NCBI GenBank assembly: GCA_038363005.1
Contig: JBBQBI010000031.1
Span: 1-45,776 of the forward strand
DNA: 45,776 nucleotides
Direction of reading: 5' to 3'
Source: JAKOWB01 sp038363005
GTDB lineage: Bacteria; Pseudomonadota; Alphaproteobacteria; Kiloniellales; JACOMY01
The notes under the pieces were generated by a model. The model saw nothing but the letters and a program-made list of their open reading frames with translations, had not been told where the DNA came from and ran no database searches. Shown here piece by piece: positions 29,399 to 37,972 of this stretch; the first letter of the stretch is position 1, and each line of letters begins with the position of its first letter. The translations under genes were made by a program, and so were the position numbers.

Positions 29399-30444
29399 TA
29401 CGTGGAGCGAGCGGGCGCCGCGCTTTCCTCACCGGTGGTCTGGCGCTGGCCAGCAGCCTGGCCTTTCGCCCCGCGCAGGCCGACGACTTTCTTGCCGATG
29501 CGACCCTGCGTATCCTCATACCCAACTCGGCCGGGTCGGGCCAGGACATCGCCGCCCGCCTTTTCGCCAAGCATCTCCAGGCGCGACTGCCGCTGACCCG
29601 GATCAGCGTGGAGAACCACACCAAGGCCAACGGCCGCGTTGCCGCGCTGATGGTCTGGCAGGCAGACCCAGACGGCCTGACCCTGGGGTTCCTCAACTCC
29701 AACCTGCTCTATGCCGAAATCCTCGAGGCCGAGGAGCTGCCCTTCTCGATGACCGATTTTGCCTGGCTCGGCAGCCTGTCGCTCGACCGCCGGGTCATGG
29801 TGGTGGGCAATCACACCGGGGTCACCGACGTGGCGACACTGATGGCGCGCCAGGCGCCGCTGCTGCAGGCGGCGGACGCCGCCAACTCCAGCCACTATCA
29901 GGCGGGTATCCTGGTGAACGCCTTGATCGGTGCCTGGATCCGGCCGGTCACCGGCTACAACTCCAGCGCCCGCGCGCTGGCCTTGATCCGTGGCGAGGTC
30001 GATTGCCTGCTGGGCACCTGGGACAACATGACTCCGGTGCTTGAGGCCGAGGCCGGCCGGGTGCTGCTGCGGCTGAACGACTGCGACCTGCCGCCGGGCT
30101 TCGGGCAGGTACCCTGGCTCGGCGCGCTGGAGCTGCGCCCCGGCGGCCAGGCAGTGCTGGACCTGATCGACGGCCAGTCGCAGATCGGCCGCGCCGTGGC
30201 CACCACGCCGGGCACGCCGGTTGATCGCCTGGAGTTGTTGCGCGCACTGTTTCTCGACGTGGCGTCCGACGCGACATTCGTCGAGGAAGCCACGGCCAAT
30301 GGCTTGCTGGTGCGCCCCAGCGCGGGTGCGTCGCTGGCCGCCCTGCTGACACGCCTGCTGGCCGACAAGCCCGCCGCGGCGGCCGCCTTCCAGGCCGCCC
30401 TGACCTGCGGTCAGCTGCGCGCTGACACCGGCCAGGCCTGCTGA
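29392..30444 (+). CDS. TctC/Bug-like periplasmic binding protein 3
   Basis: This 350-aa exported paralogue has the signal SGRRAFLTGGLALASSLAFR ending near AQAD. The mature start is LRILIPNSAGSGQDIAARLF, closest of the three to the classic Bug pattern. LTLGFLNSNLLYAEILEAEE and LPPGFGQVPWLGAL follow. The end is ALTCGQLRADTGQAC, again with the C-terminal cysteine pair. The GTG at 29392 has GAGGG upstream and overlaps the stop of copy 2. The frame is open upstream to 29200, but that part lies inside copy 2 and is not coding. The permease follows after 24 bases. Confidence 0.84.
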   Translation: MLIRGASGRRAFLTGGLALASSLAFRPAQADDFLADATLRILIPNSAGSGQDIAARLFAKHLQARLPLTRISVENHTKANGRVAALMVWQADPDGLTLGFLNSNLLYAEILEAEELPFSMTDFAWLGSLSLDRRVMVVGNHTGVTDVATLMARQAPLLQAADAANSSHYQAGILVNALIGAWIRPVTGYNSSARALALIRGEVDCLLGTWDNMTPVLEAEAGRVLLRLNDCDLPPGFGQVPWLGALELRPGGQAVLDLIDGQSQIGRAVATTPGTPVDRLELLRALFLDVASDATFVEEATANGLLVRPSAGASLAALLTRLLADKPAAAAAFQAALTCGQLRADTGQAC

Positions 30445-30468
30445 CCTTGCCGCCAGGGAGGCCCCCCG

Positions 30469-32391
30469 CTGTTCGATAGCCTTGCCACACTGCTGACCGG
30501 ACAGGCCGCCCTGCTGGCGCTGGTCGGCGGCACGCTCAGCGGCCTCCTGGTCGGCCTGATGCCCGGCCTCAGCGGCCGCGTCGGCCTGATTCTCTTCATG
30601 CCGCTGGCCTTGACCCTGGACCCGCTGGTCGGCGCGGTCTTCCTGATCGCCATGCACTCGGTGGTGCACACCTCGGGCTCGATCCCGGCCATACTGTTCG
30701 GCGTGCCGACCTCGGCCTCGGAATCGGCCACCGTGGTCGATGGATTTCCCATGATGCGCCAGGGTCGTGGCGGCGAAGCGGTGGGTGCCACTATCGCCGC
30801 CTCCGCCGTTGGCGGCGTGCTGGGCGCCGTGGCGCTGATCGCCTTCGTCCCCCTGGCGCGGCCGATCATCGAGATCTTCGGCTCGGCCGAAGTGGCGGTG
30901 ATGGGGGTGATCGGTATCGCCTCGATCGCCGCGCTGGCCGGCAAGAGCCTGGCCCGTGGACTGGCGGTGGCGGCGCTCGGCGTGCTGGCCTCGACAGTGG
31001 GCGTCGATCACATGACGGCGACCCAGCGCTTCACCTTCCACCGGCTGGAGCTGTGGGACGGCCTGACCCTGGCGGCGGCGGTCACCGGTCTTTTCGTGGT
31101 GCCGGAGATGCTGCTGGGCCGCGGCGGCCCGCCGCTGTCGGCTGGCGGTGTCCAGGTCCGCCTGCGCCATGTCCTGGCAGGCTGCCGGGAAACCTTCCGG
31201 CATGGCTGGCTGCTGGTCCGCGCCTCGGCCATCGGGATCTTCGTCGGCTTTGTGCCCGGCGTGGGCGCCAGTGTCGCCGTGTGGCTGGCCTATGGCCATG
31301 CGGTGCAGACCGTGCGCTCGAAGGTGCCCTTCGGCGAGGGCGCGGTGGCCGGCGTGATCGCCGCCGAGGCCGCCAACAACAGCAAGGAGGGTGGCTCGCT
31401 GGCGCCGACGCTGCTGTTCGGCGTGCCCGGCACCTCCGGTATGGGCATCCTGCTCGGCGCCTTCCTGATGATGGGCATCCAGGTCGGGCCGCGCATGGCG
31501 ACGGTACAGTCGGGCTTCGTCGACACCATGGCCTTCACCATTCTGCTGGCCAATCTGCTGGCGGTGCCACTCTGCCTGGCGCTGACGCCCAGCATGACGC
31601 GCTTCGCCGCGGTACGGCGCGAGGTGGTGCTGCCTTTCGCCTTGGTGGCCGCGGTGCTGGCCACGCTTGCGACGCAGCCCAGCGTCTCGACGCTGTGCGA
31701 GATCGCGCTGTTCGGCTGCCTGGGCTTGGGGTTGACCGCAGCGGGCTGGCCGCGCGCGCCCTTCGTGCTCGGCTTCGTCATGGGGCCGCTGCTGGAATCG
31801 GCGCTGTCGCGCGCGGTCGCGGTCTATGGCTGGAGCCTGTTCGAGCGGCCCGGCGTGCTGGCGCTGCTGGCCATCGCCGTGATCGTGGTGTGGTACGCCC
31901 AACATCGCCTGCGCCGCGCGGATCGCAAGCTGCCGGCCGGCACCGGGCCGGCGCTGCCATTGACGCTGCCGCTGCTGCTGCTCTTCGCCGTGGCCCTGGT
32001 GACCGCCATTGCATTTCCCTGGCAGGCGGCACTGCTGCCGCTGGTAGCCAGTGCGGTTGGGCTGCTGGCCCTGGCAGGGGTGCTGCTGGGCAGCCTGCGC
32101 CGCGTGCCGGTCCGCCGTGGCGAGCCGCCGCGCATGGCCTGGAATCTCGCCGCCGCGCTGGTGGGATTCTTCCTGCTGACGCCGCTGCTGGGCGTGCCGC
32201 TGGCCGCCGCCTGCTATGCCGCGGTCATGATGCGGCTGCAGGCGCGACTCTCCTGGCTCAAGGTCGCGCTGGCGGCGGTCCTGGCTTTTCTTTTCGCCGG
32301 CTACCTGGTCGGCGAGGGGCTTGGCCTCATCCGTCCGTTCGACGCCATCGAGCGGATCTTGGCGAGCGTGCCAGCCAGCGTCCTGCGATGA
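30469..32391 (+). CDS. TctA-TctB fusion permease of a tripartite tricarboxylate-type transporter
   Basis: This 640-aa inner-membrane permease has about 490 residues of TctA: VGGTLSGLLVGLMPGLSGRV, SIPAILFGVPTSASESATVV, PFGEGAVAGVIAAEAANNSK and LLFGVPGTSGMGILLGAFLM. Then come about 150 residues with four further helices that look like TctB, so both membrane subunits are in one chain. In-frame, no ATG, GTG or TTG exists between the upstream stop (30442-30444) and ATG 30559, which would cut off the first helix. A CTG at 30469 with GGGAGG 8 bases upstream restores the normal TctA start (LFDSLATLLTGQAALL). I therefore call a CTG start. The 3' end overlaps the convergent ATP-grasp gene by 65 bases. 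Confidence 0.85.
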   Translation: MFDSLATLLTGQAALLALVGGTLSGLLVGLMPGLSGRVGLILFMPLALTLDPLVGAVFLIAMHSVVHTSGSIPAILFGVPTSASESATVVDGFPMMRQGRGGEAVGATIAASAVGGVLGAVALIAFVPLARPIIEIFGSAEVAVMGVIGIASIAALAGKSLARGLAVAALGVLASTVGVDHMTATQRFTFHRLELWDGLTLAAAVTGLFVVPEMLLGRGGPPLSAGGVQVRLRHVLAGCRETFRHGWLLVRASAIGIFVGFVPGVGASVAVWLAYGHAVQTVRSKVPFGEGAVAGVIAAEAANNSKEGGSLAPTLLFGVPGTSGMGILLGAFLMMGIQVGPRMATVQSGFVDTMAFTILLANLLAVPLCLALTPSMTRFAAVRREVVLPFALVAAVLATLATQPSVSTLCEIALFGCLGLGLTAAGWPRAPFVLGFVMGPLLESALSRAVAVYGWSLFERPGVLALLAIAVIVVWYAQHRLRRADRKLPAGTGPALPLTLPLLLLFAVALVTAIAFPWQAALLPLVASAVGLLALAGVLLGSLRRVPVRRGEPPRMAWNLAAALVGFFLLTPLLGVPLAAACYAAVMMRLQARLSWLKVALAAVLAFLFAGYLVGEGLGLIRPFDAIERILASVPASVLR

Positions 32392-33355
32392 ACAGGCGCA
32401 AGCTGGCGCGCGTGCCGCGTGGCAGCTGTTCCTGCACCGGCTGCGGCACCGCGTAGCGGACCCAGCCGCGTGTCGCCAGCGGCGTATCGAGCGCCAGCAT
32501 CCAGTCGAGGAACTTGCCCCGCACGATGGCGCGGCGCTCACCGCGGTCCTGGCGGCGGGGCGTCTTGGGCATGACCGGGTTGGTGTTGATTTCGTAGAAG
32601 CGGACGACACCGTCGATCAAGGTGTAGTCCGCCCGGCCATAGTCGATGCCGGCCAGGTCGAAGGCCTGGCGCACGACCGCGCCATGCGGGTCGTCCTGCA
32701 CGAAGGCCAGCTCTTCGGCATGGTCGGCACCGTCGAGGTCCCAGGTGTCGCGCTTGACCATCCAGTTATCCGCCACCTGCAGGTGGTAGGGCATGATGTG
32801 CTGACCGATGCGAAAGGCCCCGTACTTGCGGAAGCGCCCGCGGGCGTCGGCCTGGGCGCGATACTCGACCCACAGGCGCCCCTTCAGCGGCTTGTTCGCT
32901 GCCGCCAGCGCCGCCAGCGCCCGGTCGAAGGCGGCGACGTCGTGCAGCAGCTCGGTCTCCGGCCCCTGGGCGTCGTCTTCGCGGCGCAGGAACACCGGGA
33001 AGCGGGTTGGTCGCTGGCCTTCGTCCAGCCGCCCGACCGCGAAGTCGTTGAGTCCCGCTCGCTGCAGGGTGAGCAGCAGCTCGTAGCGTTCCTTCACCCG
33101 CAGCGGGTGGTTCAGGATCCGCGCCTCCGGCGCCACGCTGGCCAGGGCGGCGGCCATGTTGGCGGCGACCTCGCGCTCAAAGGGTGTCAGGCGGTCGAAG
33201 TCGGTGAAGATGGTATGCCCCACCGGCAGTGCATGGGCACGAAAGGCCTGCTCGTAGGTCAACACCTGGAAGCGGCCGGCCAACCGCTCGCGGAAACCGG
33301 CGATGAAGGCGTCCGCGGTGTAGCGATGCAGTTCACGGCAGAGATAGGTGATCAT
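32327..33355 (-). CDS. ATP-grasp-like protein of unknown function
   Basis: This is a 342-aa cytoplasmic protein. The C-terminal half has the hallmarks of an ATP-grasp ligase: an Arg/Lys-rich strand region (KPLKGRLWVEYRAQAD), AGIDYGRADYTLIDGVVRFY and the metal-site strand EINTNPVMP. N-terminal residues such as LPVGHTIFTDFDRLTPFERE and ILNHPLRVKERYELLLTLQR resemble the pre-ATP-grasp region of RimK/glutathione-synthetase-like proteins. It may ligate an acid to an amine with ATP, but the substrates are unknown. It is the last gene of an operon with an outer-membrane protein and a methyltransferase. Its last 65 bases are antisense to the TctA-TctB gene. Confidence 0.7.
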   Translation of the reverse strand: MITYLCRELHRYTADAFIAGFRERLAGRFQVLTYEQAFRAHALPVGHTIFTDFDRLTPFEREVAANMAAALASVAPEARILNHPLRVKERYELLLTLQRAGLNDFAVGRLDEGQRPTRFPVFLRREDDAQGPETELLHDVAAFDRALAALAAANKPLKGRLWVEYRAQADARGRFRKYGAFRIGQHIMPYHLQVADNWMVKRDTWDLDGADHAEELAFVQDDPHGAVVRQAFDLAGIDYGRADYTLIDGVVRFYEINTNPVMPKTPRRQDRGERRAIVRGKFLDWMLALDTPLATRGWVRYAVPQPVQEQLPRGTRASLRLFIAGRWLARSPRSARWRRTDG

Positions 33356-33379
33356 CGGCGGTCCGGCATGCTCGATGGC

Positions 33380-34264
33380 TCAGCCCTGGTGTGCCGCGCG
33401 CGCCGTGATGTAGTGACCGCTGAAGCGCGGCCGCGTTGCTTCGTCGGCTTCGTGGGCAGGGCGCTTGTCTTGCCCTTCGGTCTTCCGCTCGATCGCCAAC
33501 CCGGCCGCTTCGAACAACGTCTGCAGTTCCTCGTCGGTGTCGTACTGTTTCACCCGGATCTGCCTGGCGGCGGCGTGCTCGCGCAGGTGGCGATCGAAGA
33601 TTTCCCGCTCCGGCGGCAGAGCGATGCCCTGCTGCGCCAGGTCACGTTCGATCTTGTCGATGAAGCGGTGCGCATAGATGGCCCGATCCTCGCCGAAGCG
33701 CGTGTCGCGCCAACTGCGCCAGGCGCGATTCCGCACCGCCATGTAGAGCCGGCCGCCCGGCGCCAGGGTCAGCGCCGAACGCCGCAGCATGGCCAGGCGC
33801 TTGTCCGCCGCGACGAAGGGCAGCACGTGGTGACCCACCACCAGGTCAAAGGCCCCCGGCAAGTCGAAGGTCGCCAGGTCATCCTGCAGCGAGCGCACCC
33901 GATGCCCATGGCGCGCCGCCAGCTCGTGGATCAGCACCAGGGGTGCGGCGCAGCGGTCCAGCACCGTGACCGCGACCGGCTGGCCACGCGCGGCGCTCAG
34001 CACCAGCGAGGCGATGCCGAAATCACCGGCGCCGATGATCAGCACCCGGCGCCGCCCGGCAGCGATCAGCGCCGCCAGCTCGGCCTCCATTTTGTCCCAG
34101 TCGGTGCGCACCCCCGCGGTTTCCTTGCTCAGCCGCAGATAGGGGCGCAAGGCGTGGTATTGCTGACAGTCTATGCAGAGCCGCAACGCCAGTGCGAAGG
34201 CGTGCGGCGCGCTTTCGACCAGATGCTCGTCGATGCTGTCGGCGGCCTGCGGCTGCTGGTCCAT
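33380..34264 (-). CDS. Class I SAM-dependent methyltransferase
   Basis: In this 294-aa protein the SAM-binding motif I is VLIIGAGDFGIASLVL at about 74-89, followed by an acidic strand end (VTVLDRCAAPLVL). FDLVVGHHVLPFVAADKRLA is the post-motif II loop and LAPGGRLYMAVRN motif III. A Cys-x-x-Cys pair sits in the N-terminal LCIDCQQYHALRPYLRLS. The target is unknown. The start codon overlaps the stop of the outer-membrane protein gene (TGATG), and the ATP-grasp gene follows after 24 bases. Coupled translation suggests that the three proteins act in one process. Confidence 0.85.
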   Translation of the reverse strand: MDQQPQAADSIDEHLVESAPHAFALALRLCIDCQQYHALRPYLRLSKETAGVRTDWDKMEAELAALIAAGRRRVLIIGAGDFGIASLVLSAARGQPVAVTVLDRCAAPLVLIHELAARHGHRVRSLQDDLATFDLPGAFDLVVGHHVLPFVAADKRLAMLRRSALTLAPGGRLYMAVRNRAWRSWRDTRFGEDRAIYAHRFIDKIERDLAQQGIALPPEREIFDRHLREHAAARQIRVKQYDTDEELQTLFEAAGLAIERKTEGQDKRPAHEADEATRPRFSGHYITARAAHQG

Positions 34265-35361
34265 CAGATCGGCAGCCTGTAGCGCAGGCGCAGGCCATAG
34301 CCTTCACTGTTCACGCCCTTCTCCTCCAAGGCCTCCCAGGCACCCGACAGGCTGAGGCGCGACTTGCCGAAGCGCCATTCATGGCCGACGTCGAAGGTCA
34401 GGATGTGATCGGTCCGGTCGTCGCCGTCGTCGGCCTTGATCTTGATGCCGGCGACCACGCCGGAGACGAAGAAGCCCTGCCACGACAGCTCGGCGCCAAG
34501 CGTGCCATAGGTGGCATCGTCCAGGCTGTCCTCGTAGTCGCGGAAATGCGCGACCTCGCCCATCATGTAGAGCCCCCAGTCGGCATCCAGCTCGATCTTC
34601 TGCGTCAGGCCCAGGGCGAAACCCCACTCGTTGCCCTCGTCACCCAGGCCGGGCGCGCGGTGCAGGACGCCCACGTGATAGCCGAAACCCGGCGTCAGGC
34701 TGCCGTTGCCGCCCTCCAACGCCAGGGTGAAGGACTTGGGCCAGCGCGTGTTGGCCGGGCCGCCCTCCTCGTAGCGCGGAATGTGACGCTCGGCGAAGAC
34801 GGTGCCCGCCAGGGCACTGCGGTCGGTGATGAAGGTGCTGCCGGAAAACACGCCGTTGCCCAACAACGGGGTGTCGGAAAAGAGCTCGACCGCGAAGCCA
34901 ACGCCCCACTGCTTCTCGATCTCATAGTCCTTGCCGAAGTCGTCGCCGAAGTAGCCCGGTGCGGCGTCGTAGGCGATGCCGAAGGTGGAGTGGATCTTGC
35001 CGGCCTCCACCATCCAGCCGTCGCCGCGATAGCGCAGGCCAACCTCTTCAAGCAGGATACCCATATCCTTGAAATAGCGCTGCTCGCCCGGCTCCAGCTT
35101 CTCATAGGGCTTGAAGTCGATGGTGTTGAAGAATTCCAACCCGCCGCCGAAATGGAGAGTCGTGGCGCTGTTGATTCGTGGGTAGACGTCGCGCGTCTCT
35201 TCGTCCGGATCGTCCGAGCGATAGATCTCCTCGGCCTCGACGCGGAACACGATGCGGCCCTCGACAAAGGGCTCCTCTTCCGCGGTGGCGGCGCAGGCGC
35301 CCCAAAGCACGGTGGCAGCAACCGCTTGCGCGGCAGCTTTTCCAATCGATCGGCGCAACAT
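34264..35361 (-). CDS. Putative outer-membrane beta-barrel protein
   Basis: This 365-aa exported protein has a signal peptide (MLRRSIGKAAAQAVAATVLW then GACAATAEEE). Alternating short amphipathic strands and charged loops follow, for example GLEFFNTIDFKPYEKLEPGE, GLRYRGDGWMVEAGKIHSTF, WGLYMMGEVAHFRDYED and RLSLSGAWEALEEKG. This pattern fits a porin-like barrel of about 14-16 strands. It ends YGLRLRYRLPI rather than in the usual C-terminal Phe. The ATG at 35361 is chosen because CGAGG lies upstream and the signal peptide starts there; an upstream start at 35418 would add 19 residues. It is the first gene of the operon with the methyltransferase and ATP-grasp genes. Confidence 0.75.
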   Translation of the reverse strand: MLRRSIGKAAAQAVAATVLWGACAATAEEEPFVEGRIVFRVEAEEIYRSDDPDEETRDVYPRINSATTLHFGGGLEFFNTIDFKPYEKLEPGEQRYFKDMGILLEEVGLRYRGDGWMVEAGKIHSTFGIAYDAAPGYFGDDFGKDYEIEKQWGVGFAVELFSDTPLLGNGVFSGSTFITDRSALAGTVFAERHIPRYEEGGPANTRWPKSFTLALEGGNGSLTPGFGYHVGVLHRAPGLGDEGNEWGFALGLTQKIELDADWGLYMMGEVAHFRDYEDSLDDATYGTLGAELSWQGFFVSGVVAGIKIKADDGDDRTDHILTFDVGHEWRFGKSRLSLSGAWEALEEKGVNSEGYGLRLRYRLPI

Positions 35362-35498
35362 GAATCCTCGACCCCTCATCCCCGGCGGAAACAATAGCGC
35401 CTTGAACAACGACGACAACAGAGCGTTGAGCCCAGCCGGCGGGAACGATAGCCTTGCGCGCCAAGGCTTGATCCGGATGGACGGAGGGAGGCTCGGCG

Positions 35499-35831
35499 AT
35501 GTGGCAGGGGCGTGCGGTGACGTCGGTGTTGGTGCTGGCGCTGCTGGTTGGCTGCGGCGGTTCGGAGCCGAAACCGATCAAGGTCCGCAAGATTGAGGAC
35601 ACCGTCCGCTACGACTGCGATAACGGGCGCAGCCTTGAGGCGCAGTATCGCGTCGGCGAGGCGGCGGTGACGCTGCTGTTCGGCAACCAGACCCTGGTGC
35701 TGCCGCAGGTGTCGGCAGCCAGTGGGGTGGCCTATTCCGACGGCCAGGTGACCTTCCATCTGCTGGAGGGGACGGCCTTTACCGAGGGCCTGCCGGGCGG
35801 CGACTATACGGCCTGTGTCGGAAATTCCTGA
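35499..35831 (+). CDS. MliC-like lipoprotein (C-type lysozyme inhibitor fold)
   Basis: This 110-aa lipoprotein has a signal ending in the lipobox LLVGC with C19. The mature domain follows the MliC/DUF-like pattern: VRYDCDNGRSLEAQYRVGEA, VTLLFGNQTLVLPQVSAASG, VAYSDGQVTFHLLEGTAF and a terminal Cys (DYTACVGNS). The SASG-x-x-YSDG block forms the loop that plugs the lysozyme active site in MliC. It probably protects the cell envelope against lysozyme. The NTF2-like gene follows after 26 bases. Confidence 0.85.
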   Translation: MWQGRAVTSVLVLALLVGCGGSEPKPIKVRKIEDTVRYDCDNGRSLEAQYRVGEAAVTLLFGNQTLVLPQVSAASGVAYSDGQVTFHLLEGTAFTEGLPGGDYTACVGNS

Positions 35832-35857
35832 CACCTGACAGGAAAGGGATCGGGTCC

Positions 35858-36274
35858 ATGCCGTCCGCAAATAGGGAGACGCTTGCCAAGGCATACCACC
35901 TTTGGTCGGAAAGCAAGGGTGGCGGCATCGATCATTGGCTGTCGATCATCGCCGAGGAGATCGACTTCCGCTCCCTGGTCGACGACATGCCGCTGATCCC
36001 CTTCGGCAAGCGGCCGAGGGATAGCAGCGGCGTGCGCCACTACCTCGAGGGTCTGACGGCGGACTGGGAAATGATCTACTTCCGCGTCGACCGCTACATC
36101 GAACAGGGCGACGAGATTGCCGTGGTGGGCGCCACCGCCTGGCGCAATAAGGCGACCGGCAAGGTGGCCGAGACCGCGCTGGTCAATCTCTGGCGTTTCC
36201 AGGACGGCAAGGCGGTGGGCTTCTTCGAATTCGTCAATACCCACCTGCTGGCCAGCTGCTACGTCGCGGATTAG
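35858..36274 (+). CDS. SnoaL/NTF2-like domain protein
   Basis: This 138-aa soluble protein has the NTF2-like cone fold signature: an N-terminal helix (AKAYHLWSESKGGGIDHWL), a central helix (DSSGVRHYLEGLTADWEMIY) and long strands (VVGATAWRNKATGKVAE and ALVNLWRFQDGKAVGFFEFV). Members are ketosteroid-isomerase-like enzymes or ligand-binding proteins; no catalytic set can be assigned. AAAGGGA precedes the ATG. It is probably cotranscribed with the lipoprotein gene and converges with the flotillin gene. Confidence 0.8.
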   Translation: MPSANRETLAKAYHLWSESKGGGIDHWLSIIAEEIDFRSLVDDMPLIPFGKRPRDSSGVRHYLEGLTADWEMIYFRVDRYIEQGDEIAVVGATAWRNKATGKVAETALVNLWRFQDGKAVGFFEFVNTHLLASCYVAD

Positions 36275-36299
36275 CCCGGGCCAAGTTTAGGGCAACGGC

Positions 36300-37967
36300 T
36301 CAGGCCTCCGGCGCCCCCTTTGCCGGGGCGGCTGGCGGCGTGGTGCCATCCAGTCGCTTGACCAGGCCCTGTGCCAGGGCGCCTGCCGCTTCGCCAGGCT
36401 TCAGGCCCAGTTCCTGCAGCAACTCGTCGACCACCGGTGACTGCAGGCGATAGCGCATCAGCGCATCGACCAGTCCGTCGACGGCGCCGGCGGAACCCGC
36501 CGTACTGTTGCCGCCGCCCTGGCCGGGCAGGCCGACGGCACCGCCCAGGTCGAGGATACGGATGTCCTTGATCTTCTCGACCGGCTTCATCGAGGCCTCG
36601 AGAATCTCCGGCAGCGCCTTGATCAGTGCCAGCTTGAGGTCGAGGCGGATCATCTCCTCCTGCAGCACGTTGCGCGCCTTGTTGATCGCTTCCTGGCCCT
36701 TGGCCTCGACCTCCAGGCGCAGGCGGTCGGCCTCGGCCTGGATCTTGATCGCGTCGGCGCGGGCCTGGGCCTCGATCGTCACTGCCTGGGCACGGTCCTC
36801 GGCGGCGGCGCGCTCGGCCTCGGCGGCGACGGTCACGCCCACTGCCTGGCGCTCGGCTTCCTGCTTGGCGTGCACGGTGGTGATCTGGCGGTCGCGTTCG
36901 GCCTCGGCGACCTGCGCCACGGTCTTCACGGCTTCCTGCGCCGTCACCGCCTCGGCACGTGCCAGGTCAGCCTCGGCGTCAGCCTTGGACTGCTCCTTCG
37001 ACTTCTCGGCCACCGCGATGGCCTTCTGCTGCGCGGCAAGCTGCAGGTCGCGCTCGGCGGCGATGCGGCGCTCGGCGGCGTCACGGTCGGAGTCGATCTG
37101 CCGTTGCTGCACGGCGAGCTGGGCCTGGATCTTGGCCTCCTGTTCGGCGCGGTGCGCCTCGGACTCCATCTGCGCCGTCTCGGCCTTGGTCTTGGCCGAG
37201 CGGCTGGCGACGTCGCGCTCGGTGTCGAGTCGGACGTAGTCCTCCTCGCGCTTGATCTCCAGCGAGCGCTTGGCGGCGGAAAGATTGCGCTCCTCGATGG
37301 CGATGCGGGTTTCCTGCTCGATCTCGTTGCGCTCGCGCTTCTTCTCTTCGGTGATCTGCGTCAGTCGGGTCAGGCCCTGCGCGTCGAAGGCATTCTGCGG
37401 ATTGAAGAACTCCGACGAGGTCTGATCCAGCGCGGTCAGCGAGACCGATTCCAGTTCCAGGCCGTTCTGCTCCAGGTCGGCGGCCACCGCGTTCTGCACC
37501 TTCTGCACGAAATCCGGCCGCTTCTCGTGCAAGTCGTCCAGTGGCATCTGCGCCGCCACGCCGCGCAGCGCGTCGACGAACTTGGCCTCGACCAGGTCGC
37601 GCAGCTGCTCGCTGTCCATGGTGCGCTCGCCGAGAGTCTGCGCCGCCAGGGCAATCGACTCGGCATTCGGTTTCACGCGCACGTAGAACTCGACGCCGAT
37701 GTCGACGCGCATGCGGTCCAGCGTGATCATCGCCTGCTCACGCTTGCGCTCGACCTCCAGGCGCAGCGTGCGCAGGTTGACCCAGGAGGTGTCGTGGAAG
37801 ATCGGGAATTTCAGTGCGCCGCCGTCCAGCACGACCTTGGCGCCGCCCAGGCCGGTGCGCACGAAGGCCACGTCCTTCGGCGCGCGGACGTAGAGGCGGG
37901 CGATGATCAGGCCGATGCCCAGCAGGGCGGCGACGATGATACCGGCAAGGATCAGGGTGTCGTTCAT
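36300..37967 (-). CDS. Flotillin/YqiK-like SPFH membrane scaffold protein
   Basis: In this 555-aa protein one membrane helix (4-24) anchors an SPFH domain (about 30-220, with WVNLRTLRLEVERKREQAMI and MRVDIGVEFYVRVKPNAESI). A long Ala-, Glu- and Gln-rich coiled coil (about 220-455) and a C-terminal flotillin tail with Gly-rich linkers follow. Flotillins organise membrane microdomains. It lies 5 bases downstream of the YqiJ-like gene, the same pair as yqiJ-yqiK of E. coli, where an NfeD-type OB-fold protein accompanies the flotillin. The E. coli pair is linked to envelope stress and motility; a role here is inferred. Confidence 0.92.
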   Translation of the reverse strand: MNDTLILAGIIVAALLGIGLIIARLYVRAPKDVAFVRTGLGGAKVVLDGGALKFPIFHDTSWVNLRTLRLEVERKREQAMITLDRMRVDIGVEFYVRVKPNAESIALAAQTLGERTMDSEQLRDLVEAKFVDALRGVAAQMPLDDLHEKRPDFVQKVQNAVAADLEQNGLELESVSLTALDQTSSEFFNPQNAFDAQGLTRLTQITEEKKRERNEIEQETRIAIEERNLSAAKRSLEIKREEDYVRLDTERDVASRSAKTKAETAQMESEAHRAEQEAKIQAQLAVQQRQIDSDRDAAERRIAAERDLQLAAQQKAIAVAEKSKEQSKADAEADLARAEAVTAQEAVKTVAQVAEAERDRQITTVHAKQEAERQAVGVTVAAEAERAAAEDRAQAVTIEAQARADAIKIQAEADRLRLEVEAKGQEAINKARNVLQEEMIRLDLKLALIKALPEILEASMKPVEKIKDIRILDLGGAVGLPGQGGGNSTAGSAGAVDGLVDALMRYRLQSPVVDELLQELGLKPGEAAGALAQGLVKRLDGTTPPAAPAKGAPEA

Positions 37968-37972
37968 CGGGG

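Noticed and set aside
29320..32610. 1096-aa minus-strand ORF across the binding protein and permease genes
   Set aside because: The composition is Gln-, His-, Arg- and Gly-rich without any domain. It is antisense to four recognisable genes.
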